In this document: piece after piece, positions 1-5,829 of the stretch | Layout: the number at the start of each line of letters is the position of its first letter | How positions within the stretch are numbered: position 1 is the stretch's first letter | Assembly (NCBI GenBank): GCA_003159055.1 | Contig: PMLH01000346.1 | Coordinates: 262-6,138, forward strand | Length of the DNA stretch: 5,877 nucleotides | Reading direction: 5' to 3' | DNA from: Myxococcales bacterium | GTDB lineage: Bacteria; Myxococcota; Polyangia; Fen-1088 | Program-made: the position numbers and the translations under genes | Notes under the pieces: model-generated | Told to the model about the DNA's origin: nothing | The model's input: the letters and a program-made list of their open reading frames with translations, nothing else | Databases searched by the model: none

Positions 1-975
1 GATGATCCGGCCAAGCGATTCCGGTCCGGAAGGCAGGCTCGCCTGCGCCTTGCCCAGCAGCGAAAACCTTCGTTCTTCGGGCTCGATGATGACAGTATCG
101 ACTTCCGTAACCGATTCACTTAGCTCGTCGCTGCTCACGATGGTCACCGGCACGGCCAAGTCGGGAAGCCGGAAATAGTCTTGCGATGCCGTGGTCATGT
201 TCACCAAGCGGACCTCCTCGCCGGGAAGATAGCCTTCCAACTGCTGGTCTGCTGGGGCGACGTTGAAAAACAACGGCGAGAAATCAACGGGTGGAAGCGG
301 CCGTCGCGACTTTTCCCAGGCCTCGTCGTAGGTACCCGCCAAGGTGATTCTGGCTTGCCAATGCTGCGCGATCGGCCCGAAACCGATGGGGGCTGGCTTG
401 CCCACCAACCCGCCGAGAGGCCGATCGGGATCTTCGAAATTGGGGGCCGGCTTGCCGTGCACCGACTTGGGCTCCTGAGTAACACCCGAGCCGGCCGGAT
501 TTCGTGCCTCGAAGTTCTTGGGGTTCTCAAGCTCGCCGCCTCCATAGGCACGCTCCCACGCAATCGGCACCCGCGTGACTGGTCGTGGCTGCGAAGGCGC
601 AAGATCCGCGACCGCGCTCGGCAGCCACACTCGGTCGCCAAACACACGCGCTCCCTTTTGTAGCCGTGTGCCCACCATCAGAAGCACATCGATCTGCGTG
701 ATGGGACGTGGAAAGGCCAAGGCGCCGGCAAGCAGGACGTCGACCCGCGGCTTTATGGGGGCCAGATCGCTCGCGTGAAGAAGTCCCGACGAGGCAGGAG
801 GACCTGCGAATTCGTCCGCCTCGACAATCGGCGGCGTTTCGATGGCCTTGACCTTCCCGGCTTGATCCCACACATACGTGGCCTTCACTAAAGCGGTGAC
901 CTGCCACCTTCCATCCACGCCCATGCCAATGACCTGAGCTGTAGCGGTATTGGTCAGGTTGACGATCGAGCTCAT
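1..975 (-). CDS. DUF2169 domain protein, type VI secretion-associated (3' end outside window)
   Basis: The frame is open from ATG at 975 to the left edge: 325 codons with no stop, so the C-terminus is missing. The protein matches the DUF2169 family pattern as I know it: an N-terminal SIVNLTN, VKATYVW (residues 30-36), ADEF around 54, VFGDRVW (111-117), WERAYGG (140-147), a NPAG stretch (159-162), PNFEDPD (178-184), GFGPIAQHW (198-206), GTYDEAW (214-220), FFNVAPADQQ (236-245) and a DTVIIEPEERR segment (293-303). The domain is nearly complete at the edge. No signal peptide or membrane segment is visible, so it is probably cytoplasmic. Family members sit beside VgrG, PAAR-like and effector genes; the Agrobacterium member Atu3641 is linked to delivery of the effector Tde2, so an adaptor or loading role is likely but not shown here. 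GAGAGG lies 9 bases before the ATG; an overlapping upstream ATG hits a stop after three codons. The next gene to the left would show whether a type VI cluster follows. Confidence 0.87.
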   Translation of the reverse strand, partial: MSSIVNLTNTATAQVIGMGVDGRWQVTALVKATYVWDQAGKVKAIETPPIVEADEFAGPPASSGLLHASDLAPIKPRVDVLLAGALAFPRPITQIDVLLMVGTRLQKGARVFGDRVWLPSAVADLAPSQPRPVTRVPIAWERAYGGGELENPKNFEARNPAGSGVTQEPKSVHGKPAPNFEDPDRPLGGLVGKPAPIGFGPIAQHWQARITLAGTYDEAWEKSRRPLPPVDFSPLFFNVAPADQQLEGYLPGEEVRLVNMTTASQDYFRLPDLAVPVTIVSSDELSESVTEVDTVIIEPEERRFSLLGKAQASLPSGPESLGRII

Positions 976-983
976 GAAATCAT

Positions 984-990
984 ACCTCTC
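984..990 (-). promoter_or_regulatory. Ribosome binding site of the DUF2169 gene
   Basis: Read on the minus strand this is GAGAGGT; its GAGAGG core ends 9 bases before the ATG at 975. It favours that ATG over the overlapping ATG 8 bases upstream, which is in another frame and stops at once. Confidence 0.55.
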
Positions 991-1020
991 GTCTAATAGC
1001 GCATCGAGACGATGTATAGC

Positions 1021-1227
1021 TTAGGATCCCACCACATGACACTGCCTTTCGCACAGGCAGCCGGCGGAAAAGGTCCAAGTGCCACCGAAGGCCAAGGGGA
1101 TGCCGCCGGCGTCGAGCACGGTCGCCGCGCGCTGGACAGCGATTGCCGTCGTGGTTCCGTGGTACGTCCGCGACACGCCGGCGCTTGGTGTCGCAGTGTA
1201 GACGAGATGGCCGTCATTGATGTCCAT
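1021..1227 (-). CDS. Possible small hypothetical protein or remnant of a lost gene (68 aa)
   Basis: ATG at 1227 to TAA at 1021 gives a 68-residue frame starting MDINDGHLVY and ending CERQCHVVGS. By hand count about 78% of third codon positions are G or C, against about 59% of second positions, as expected of coding sequence in this genome. The frame is also open upstream, through a TTG near 1257, into the end of the MFS gene. The ATG lies 17 bases after the MFS stop and the TAA lies 45 bases before the DUF2169 start, so co-transcription is plausible. I see no strong ribosome binding site and recognise no family. The composition is rich in Gly, Thr and Ala with three cysteines near the end, and looks like beta-rich protein rather than membrane segments. 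It could be a small gene, the 3' tail of a gene whose front was deleted, or a chance open frame. Confidence 0.33.
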   Translation of the reverse strand: MDINDGHLVYTATPSAGVSRTYHGTTTAIAVQRAATVLDAGGIPLAFGGTWTFSAGCLCERQCHVVGS

Positions 1228-1244
1228 CGTGAGTCCGTCCGCGC

Positions 1245-2321
1245 CTACGACCAACAAGCCGGTCCGGCCGGATCGGACACACCGGACAAGATCGTCGCGC
1301 GGCGACGACTCTCGACCAACCGGTTGATGAGATCTGAGAGTACGGGTGCGCGGAGGAGCTTCGCTCCGACCACGACGAAAGCCGCCGGCAAAGCGAAGGC
1401 CGGCGGACGGAACACGGCCAGGCCAATGTAGAACACGCCCGGCGCGATCGCAGTGATGAACAGCAAGCGTGCCAGGCCGACACGAGCCTCCTGCGTCGCC
1501 GCTTTCCACAAAAGGAGCATGCCGAGCAGGTTGAGGCCAGCCCCCAACGCTCCGTTGAGGGCCAAGGGAAGGGCGGCTTCGCGCGCCAACGACTGGTAGA
1601 ACCAGAACATGAAGAAGCCGGTGGCCGAGATGGTCGCGTAATTGAGGGCGAGCCGCTGCAGTTCACCCGGCGCGAGCAAGACCCGCATGGCTTGCAGACC
1701 CTCGCGCATGGGATGTTGCAGCCTTTCGGCCCGGACCGGTTCCGTGACGAACAACAGTGGCACGGCCGAAAACAGGAACGCGATGCCACTGCCGAAGAAG
1801 ACCAGCGCCAGCGACTGTGGGCGCGGCAGGAGCGAGGCCCCGGCCAAGAGTGAGCCAAGCGGAAAGCCCGCCATCATCGCCGTGCTCCCGACGGCCTGGT
1901 AGCGGGCGAGGATACGCCGGCCGTCGTCGGGACGTCCGCTGGCCAGCACGGTGTCGTAGAGCAGGGCCTGGTCGGCGCCGGAAATGCAAGTCATGCCGAT
2001 CGCGCAAAGGAAGTTGGCAACGAAGAAGAGCGGATACGATCGCACGAGGCCGAACATCATGAAGGCCGCGCCCGAGAACAGGGCCCCGGCGATGAGTGAC
2101 CATTTTCGTCCGAAACGGTCGGCGATGGTGCCGGTGGGCACCTCCAGGACGAACATGAACAGGGCGAAAGCGCCCTCGAGCAAAAACATGCGCGTGTAGT
2201 CGAGCCCGCCCCATTCCAGGTAGAAGGGAACCGAGATGGCGCCGAAGAGCTCCAGGCTCCTGAGAACCTGGAATGCGTAGAGGAGGCGCAGGTTGCGTGC
2301 GAAAGGCGATGGGTCGGGCAA
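1245..2321 (-). CDS. MFS transporter lacking the last two transmembrane helices
   Basis: This 358-residue membrane protein is a major facilitator superfamily permease. Hydrophobic segments fall near residues 13-35, 43-62, 74-93, 96-114, 141-165, 169-192, 226-245, 251-274, 283-303 and 306-327, which makes ten. The TM2-TM3 loop carries the MFS motif A as GTIADRFGRK (64-73), and SGADQALLYD (114-123) follows TM4, as in a subgroup of MFS proteins of mostly unknown substrate. A long central loop (193-225) separates the two halves. Homologues usually have about 400 residues and 12 helices; this one ends after the TM10-TM11 loop (DLINRLVESRRRATILS, 330-346) with an unrelated tail, GVSDPAGPACWS. No other frame downstream encodes the missing helices, so a deletion is more likely than a simple frameshift, and the gene may be non-functional. 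The chosen start is TTG at 2321, which places TM1 normally; the ATG at 2329 is out of frame. It follows the GH54 gene by 128 bases, but nothing shows that it carries arabinose. Confidence 0.8.
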   Translation of the reverse strand: MPDPSPFARNLRLLYAFQVLRSLELFGAISVPFYLEWGGLDYTRMFLLEGAFALFMFVLEVPTGTIADRFGRKWSLIAGALFSGAAFMMFGLVRSYPLFFVANFLCAIGMTCISGADQALLYDTVLASGRPDDGRRILARYQAVGSTAMMAGFPLGSLLAGASLLPRPQSLALVFFGSGIAFLFSAVPLLFVTEPVRAERLQHPMREGLQAMRVLLAPGELQRLALNYATISATGFFMFWFYQSLAREAALPLALNGALGAGLNLLGMLLLWKAATQEARVGLARLLFITAIAPGVFYIGLAVFRPPAFALPAAFVVVGAKLLRAPVLSDLINRLVESRRRATILSGVSDPAGPACWS

Positions 2322-2389
2322 GGCCCCATTCTTGTGCGTGATCTCACCGTGACCTGTCGAAGGCGGAGCGGAGGCCGGCAGAACGTCTG

Positions 2390-2401
2390 GCGGACGTCCG
2401 C
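2390..2401. promoter_or_regulatory. 12-base perfect palindrome in the gap before the MFS gene
   Basis: GCGGACGTCCGC reads the same on both strands and lies 69-80 bases upstream of the MFS start, inside the 128-base gap after the GH54 stop. It could be an operator half-way between the two genes or a short hairpin. No U-rich tract follows on the minus strand, so it is not a standard terminator. In GC-rich DNA such a palindrome can arise by chance. I see nothing else of note in this gap. Confidence 0.2.
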
Positions 2402-2449
2402 TTCACAGAACGCGGCGACTCGGCTCGTGAAAACGCGCGAGGGCAACGG

Positions 2450-3937
2450 CTACTTCGAGTAGCCCACCGCCTTGACGTTCTTCATGATGGCGAGGTCAAT
2501 GTCGTCGGTCGGGTAGCCCGCGACAATGGCCCCTTCGTAGAAGGTTCCAGACGAGCTATTGCTGTTGTCGCCGCCGATGCCCAGCACGATCCCTCCCCTA
2601 TGGTCGACCGTGGCGGGCGGACCGCCCACATAGGCGGTAGTAAGATCCGAGGCCGTCGACAAATCGGCGGATCTGATGGCGTACTCGTCCGACTTGACCC
2701 TGAGGAAGCCAATGGCGAAGGGTACCTTGAGCGACGGATTCTTCGTGTTCGCCGGATGGTCATCATTCAATTGGCCCCATCCGGGGTCGCCCTTCTTTGT
2801 GCCGCCCTCCCAAACACCATTCTCGAAGTCGGCCCCGAACCACGGGCCTGCGCCGTTGCCTTTGCCCCAGTAGGTGACCCCGAAAGACAGGGTATCCATG
2901 AAGTGCCATTCCGTGGCCGGGTTGTACGTGGCATTGCCGAAGTCCCAACAGCATCCGGTATTGGTATGCGTGCCATCCGCAAGGTCATAAATGCCCTGAG
3001 GTTGGGAACCGGTTGGCATGTTCTTGCCCTTGACGCCGGTTTGCACCCGATACCCGTCATGCGCGTTCATGTAGAGCGAGTAGACCTTATGCCCGCCGGC
3101 CGTCACTTGGCCCTTGGTCGCAATCGACTCGTAGTCATCCTGACCTCCCGACGCGCCGCCGGCGGTGCTACCCTTGGGTGCCCGCTTGATGTCGTTGCCG
3201 TTTCCTGAATGGTCATAGAGGACCGAGACCGTGCAATAGCCGCTGCCGCAGGCAGCATCCACGGTGGAGCTGTCAACGAAGCCATCTGACCCCGGCATGA
3301 TGTCCTTGGTGGTTCCCCCCGACATCGTGTTGTTGGTGCTCGAGCTCCCTGCCCTGACCTGGAACAGCGGGCCTTTGTAGGATTTCGAGAGAACCCGAAT
3401 CGTGCTGTAGGCTGCGACGCACGGCAACTTGGCATCCGCGTAGATGTCGCACGGGCCGGTGGTCAGATCAGAGCCGGACGCGGTACTGCCGCCGCTTCCG
3501 CCCACAGTCGAGCTTCCAGCCGTCGAGCCGCCGGTCGCGCTGCCGCTGGTGCCGCCCTTCGAGCTACCCGTGGCGCCGCCTGTCGAGCCGCCTGCGGTGC
3601 CGCCCTTGGCCGTGATACCACCCGTAGCCCCACCCGAGCTTCCGCCCGTCGAAACACTTGAGCCAGCCTTGCCGCCAGAGCCGGTCGGGGCGGTGGTGCC
3701 ACCTCCGGCGCCTCCGGTTCCTGCGCTTCCTCCGGTACTCGAGCTGCCCCCCGAAGCCTCCGCGCCACTACCGCCACTGGAGGAAGGAGTACTGGAGGAC
3801 GCCTTGCCGCCAGCGCCACCGCTAACACCGCCGCTGGCGTCACCGCCGGAGCCGAGCGTGGGGGAGTCTCCAGAGGAGCATCCAGTCGATATCATCCCGA
3901 ATACGATCATCGTAGCAACAGTGGACTCGACCTTCAT
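2450..3937 (-). CDS. Secreted GH54 alpha-L-arabinofuranosidase (AbfB-type catalytic domain), probable lipoprotein
   Basis: This 495-residue protein should hydrolyse terminal alpha-L-arabinofuranosyl groups of arabinan or arabinoxylan outside the cytoplasm. The start is ATG at 3937, since AAAGGAGA lies 6 bases upstream and a short hydrophobic signal ending STGC (Cys20) follows at once. Earlier in-frame starts up to 4210 would add 91 residues of non-coding-like sequence before the signal. Residues 21-156 are a Ser/Gly/Thr/Ala linker. Residues 157-495 match the catalytic domain of fungal AbfB. By comparison with Aspergillus kawachii AkAbfB from memory, the nucleophile is Glu372 (FEN, AkAbfB E221) and the acid/base is Asp457 (IGGDNSN, AkAbfB D297). 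Trp357 matches the active-site Trp206. All three disulphides are kept: 163/173, 230/235 and the unusual adjacent pair 329/330. The C-terminal CBM42 of the fungal enzymes is absent; the protein ends with the catalytic fold. It lies 390 bases after the kinase gene, so probably has its own promoter. Confidence 0.93.
   Translation of the reverse strand: MKVESTVATMIVFGMISTGCSSGDSPTLGSGGDASGGVSGGAGGKASSSTPSSSGGSGAEASGGSSSTGGSAGTGGAGGGTTAPTGSGGKAGSSVSTGGSSGGATGGITAKGGTAGGSTGGATGSSKGGTSGSATGGSTAGSSTVGGSGGSTASGSDLTTGPCDIYADAKLPCVAAYSTIRVLSKSYKGPLFQVRAGSSSTNNTMSGGTTKDIMPGSDGFVDSSTVDAACGSGYCTVSVLYDHSGNGNDIKRAPKGSTAGGASGGQDDYESIATKGQVTAGGHKVYSLYMNAHDGYRVQTGVKGKNMPTGSQPQGIYDLADGTHTNTGCCWDFGNATYNPATEWHFMDTLSFGVTYWGKGNGAGPWFGADFENGVWEGGTKKGDPGWGQLNDDHPANTKNPSLKVPFAIGFLRVKSDEYAIRSADLSTASDLTTAYVGGPPATVDHRGGIVLGIGGDNSNSSSGTFYEGAIVAGYPTDDIDLAIMKNVKAVGYSK
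3470..3877 (-). repeat. Low-complexity Ser/Gly/Thr-rich linker within the GH54 gene
   Basis: Residues 21-156 of the GH54 protein consist of degenerate runs such as GGSTGG, SGGATGG and GGTAGG, almost only Gly, Ser, Thr and Ala with scattered Lys, Pro and Val. The DNA is an imperfect array of GGC/GGT plus Ser/Thr codons without an exact repeat unit. It is probably a flexible spacer that holds the enzyme away from the membrane anchor. The opposite strand has a proline-rich open frame that is only a shadow of this composition. Confidence 0.85.
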
Positions 3938-3943
3938 GGGACA

Positions 3944-3951
3944 TCTCCTTT
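3944..3951 (-). promoter_or_regulatory. Strong ribosome binding site deciding the GH54 start
   Basis: On the minus strand this is AAAGGAGA, close to the ideal Shine-Dalgarno sequence, 6 bases before the ATG at 3937. It decides for that start over in-frame starts further upstream, because a signal peptide follows directly. Confidence 0.75.
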
Positions 3952-3996
3952 GATCTGGTAACTCCCGCGGTTGGTGAGCTGCCTTCCCGTGCGATG

Positions 3997-4010
3997 ATGG
4001 GTCACCCCAT
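3997..4010. promoter_or_regulatory. Inverted repeat upstream of the GH54 gene, possible operator
   Basis: ATGGGTCACCCCAT has five-base inverted arms around a four-base centre and lies 60-73 bases before the GH54 start. That is a normal place for a repressor or activator site in the leader of a regulated hydrolase gene. There is only one copy and no known binding motif that I recognise, so chance is possible. Confidence 0.2.
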
Positions 4011-4327
4011 GACTCTTCCCGGTCCCACCAGCGCCGCCAGACGTGACCCTGGGGGGCCCACAACCCAGGAAGCCAACCTGGTGGGGAAACGCGGCCGGGC
4101 GAGGACGTGTTGTGTGCATGCGACCCGCAGGGAAGAAGAGAAGACCATCTACCGAGCAGTGGAATCCGGGATCTGGTTCCGTCACACTGGCTTTCGCGCT
4201 TTGCCGACAAAGATCATGACGCTCTGGGTCAAACGCGCCCGACCGCCACTGGGTGCTATTCGGGGCGAAGGGCGGGGGTGAAGAGGTTATGGAGACGCTC
4301 AAACGGGCGTGCTCAGCCTCTTTCTTC

Positions 4328-5821
4328 CTAACTCCCCACCCTACGTAGCGACAGTACGAACTTCGCGCCCTGCGCTTCCGTGGTCAGGGCCAGTTCGAGC
4401 GTGCCGCCGAAACTCTCCACGATGCTGCGGCTGACCGACAAACCAAGCCCGGTGCCTTGCCCTACGGGCTTCGTCGTAAAAAACGGATCGAAGATCTTGC
4501 GACGAAGGGCCTTGTCGATGCCCGGCCCCTCGTCGGCGACACTCAGCAACACCCGGCGGTCTTCGGCTTCGCACGACACCACGATGGTGCCCTTGCCGGC
4601 CATCGCGTCGGCGGCGTTCATCATCAGATTCACCAGCACCTGCACGAGGCGGCTCGGCACGACCAGGACTGGCGGCCACGTCTCGCCCGGCGGCGTGGTC
4701 ACCACGCGCACTTCGCGAAAGCGGCTCTGCGGCGCAAGCAGGGCCTGCGCGGACTGCACCAACCGCAGAAGGTCCGTCGCCACCGGATCCTCGTGGCTTG
4801 GCCGCGAATATTCGAGCAACTCGCGGATGATGCGGTTGATTCGCTGGGTTTCTGCCTTCACGCGGTCGAGGGCGTCTTGGCGGTCGGCCGTGGGCAGCTC
4901 GCCCTTGCCGGCTGCGTCGGCGCGCAGAATGTCGACGTACCCTAAGATCGCAGCCAGCGGATTGCCGATTTCGTGCGCCACCCCAGCGGCAAGTTGCCCG
5001 ACCGAAGCCAGCTTTTCCGAGCGAATAATCTGTTCGCGTTGCTGCGCCAGCGACACGGTCATCTGATTGAACGCGGACGCGAGGTCGGCGAATTCCTTCG
5101 ACCCCTCCTCGGGAATGCGCGGCTCCCAGTCGCCGGCTGTCATCAGCGCGGTCGCGCGCCGCAATTGCGCCAGTGGCCGAACCACAAGTTGCGTAAGCAC
5201 GAACAGCCCCAACGCCAACACCAGGAGGCCATCCGCGACGGTTAGAAACAGCAAGATCAGCCAGGAGCGCTTGAGAACCACCCGGGTTGGCTCGGCAGCA
5301 GCCAGCGCGACGCGAGCCGCGCCTGCGACCCGGCCGTCGACATCGATCGGCGCATAAGCCAGAAGCTCGCCCCCGTGGCCGCGCAGGCGATAGTTGATCA
5401 CCGGCGGCCCGCCCGCCAGCGAGGTGCCCAAGACGGGCGCCTCCTCGCCGCCGTCCTCTCGCGCCGGCCAAGAAGCGATCTGCTTTCGATCGAGACCGAT
5501 GACCGACAGCCCGACCGCCCCCGTGCTCTCGCAAAGCGAGCGAAGCAGGCCGCGTAGTCCCGTCTCTTTGTCGGGAACCGTGCGGGTGCCGCGCAGCGCC
5601 CACTCGGCGGCCACCGAACGCGCCACCGACGCGGCCAACGTTGCGGCCATCGTCTCGCGCTGGACGCGCAGGCTGTCACCCGCAGCCCACAGCGCAATGT
5701 ACCCCGTGGTCAAGATCGCCACCAAGGTGACGGCGGTCATGCCAAGCATGATCTGCACCCGCAGGCCAGGCCTGGCCCGCATCCGTGGAATGTCCGCCAT
5801 CGGCGCCGTTGAGGTGACCAC
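4328..5821 (-). CDS. Membrane sensor histidine kinase (HAMP-HisKA-HATPase_c, NtrB/ZraS-like)
   Basis: This 497-residue protein senses an extracytoplasmic signal and autophosphorylates on histidine to pass phosphate to a response regulator. TM1 is near residues 24-47 and TM2 near 186-210; the roughly 138-residue region between them faces the periplasm and has alternating strands such as VGLSVIGLDRKQIAS (103-117), suggesting a Cache-like fold (inference). HAMP follows at about 210-262. The H-box VAHEIGNPL (281-289) has phospho-acceptor His283. The ATPase domain has the N-box LVNLMMNAADAM (Asn402), the G1 box DEGPGI (430-435), the F-box FDPFFTTK (444-451) and the G2 box GQGTGLGL (454-461), so all catalytic motifs are intact. 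No receiver domain is fused. The HEIGNPL form is typical of kinases paired with NtrC-family sigma-54 activators. The start is GTG at 5821, since a stop lies two codons upstream; ATG at 5800 is an alternative. No regulator gene lies downstream, so the partner is probably upstream, outside the window. Confidence 0.94.
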   Translation of the reverse strand: MVTSTAPMADIPRMRARPGLRVQIMLGMTAVTLVAILTTGYIALWAAGDSLRVQRETMAATLAASVARSVAAEWALRGTRTVPDKETGLRGLLRSLCESTGAVGLSVIGLDRKQIASWPAREDGGEEAPVLGTSLAGGPPVINYRLRGHGGELLAYAPIDVDGRVAGAARVALAAAEPTRVVLKRSWLILLFLTVADGLLVLALGLFVLTQLVVRPLAQLRRATALMTAGDWEPRIPEEGSKEFADLASAFNQMTVSLAQQREQIIRSEKLASVGQLAAGVAHEIGNPLAAILGYVDILRADAAGKGELPTADRQDALDRVKAETQRINRIIRELLEYSRPSHEDPVATDLLRLVQSAQALLAPQSRFREVRVVTTPPGETWPPVLVVPSRLVQVLVNLMMNAADAMAGKGTIVVSCEAEDRRVLLSVADEGPGIDKALRRKIFDPFFTTKPVGQGTGLGLSVSRSIVESFGGTLELALTTEAQGAKFVLSLRRVGS

Positions 5822-5829
5822 CGTCTATC

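Larger units (their letters stand above)
3938..4327. other. Intergenic leader between kinase and GH54 genes; no supported gene
   Basis: These 390 bases separate the kinase stop from the GH54 start. Open frames exist on both strands, but their translations are rich in Arg, Pro, His and Trp, match nothing I know, and lack ribosome binding sites. A promoter for the GH54 gene is expected here, but I cannot point to a convincing -35/-10 or -24/-12 pair. Visible structure: a near-perfect inverted repeat at 3997-4010 (arms ATGGG and CCCAT), a six-base stem at 4048-4069 (CCTGGG and CCCAGG), and an imperfect hairpin at 4292-4314 just after the kinase stop with a bulge and no T-tract on the minus strand. 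Any of these could act in termination or control; none is strong. Confidence 0.6.

Noticed and set aside
201..907. Minus-strand frames 201-647 and 527-907 and plus-strand frames 181-663 and 575-778
   Set aside because: They overlap the DUF2169 gene in other frames, are rich in Arg, Ser and Cys and show no domain; the DUF2169 frame has clear family motifs across the whole region.
1214..1858. Frame 1214-1858 as a frameshifted continuation of the MFS gene
   Set aside because: Its part beyond the MFS end reads DRLVGRRRGRTHDGHQ, with no hydrophobic helix, so a one-base error does not restore TM11-12.
3444..3953. Plus-strand 169-residue proline-rich open frame (PPVAPPELPPV-like repeats)
   Set aside because: It lies exactly antisense to the Ser/Gly-rich linker of the GH54 gene; reversed Gly/Ser/Thr codons give Pro/Val/Leu/Ala. 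No ribosome binding site and no family resemblance.
3938..4210. N-terminal extension of the GH54 gene to 4210 and the minus-strand frame 3934-4302
   Set aside because: The 91 extra residues are Arg/Trp/Pro-rich without a domain and would place a signal peptide in the middle of the protein; a strong Shine-Dalgarno site marks the start at 3937.
4292..4314. Hairpin just after the kinase stop as an intrinsic terminator
   Set aside because: The stem has seven pairs with a bulge, and on the minus strand no T-tract follows. The T-rich side is on the plus strand, where no gene ends.
4341..5603. Long minus-strand frame of 420 residues and plus-strand frames across the kinase gene
   Set aside because: Shadows of the kinase gene caused by high GC; they are Arg/Gly/Ala-rich and contain none of the kinase motifs, all of which are in the 4328-5821 frame.
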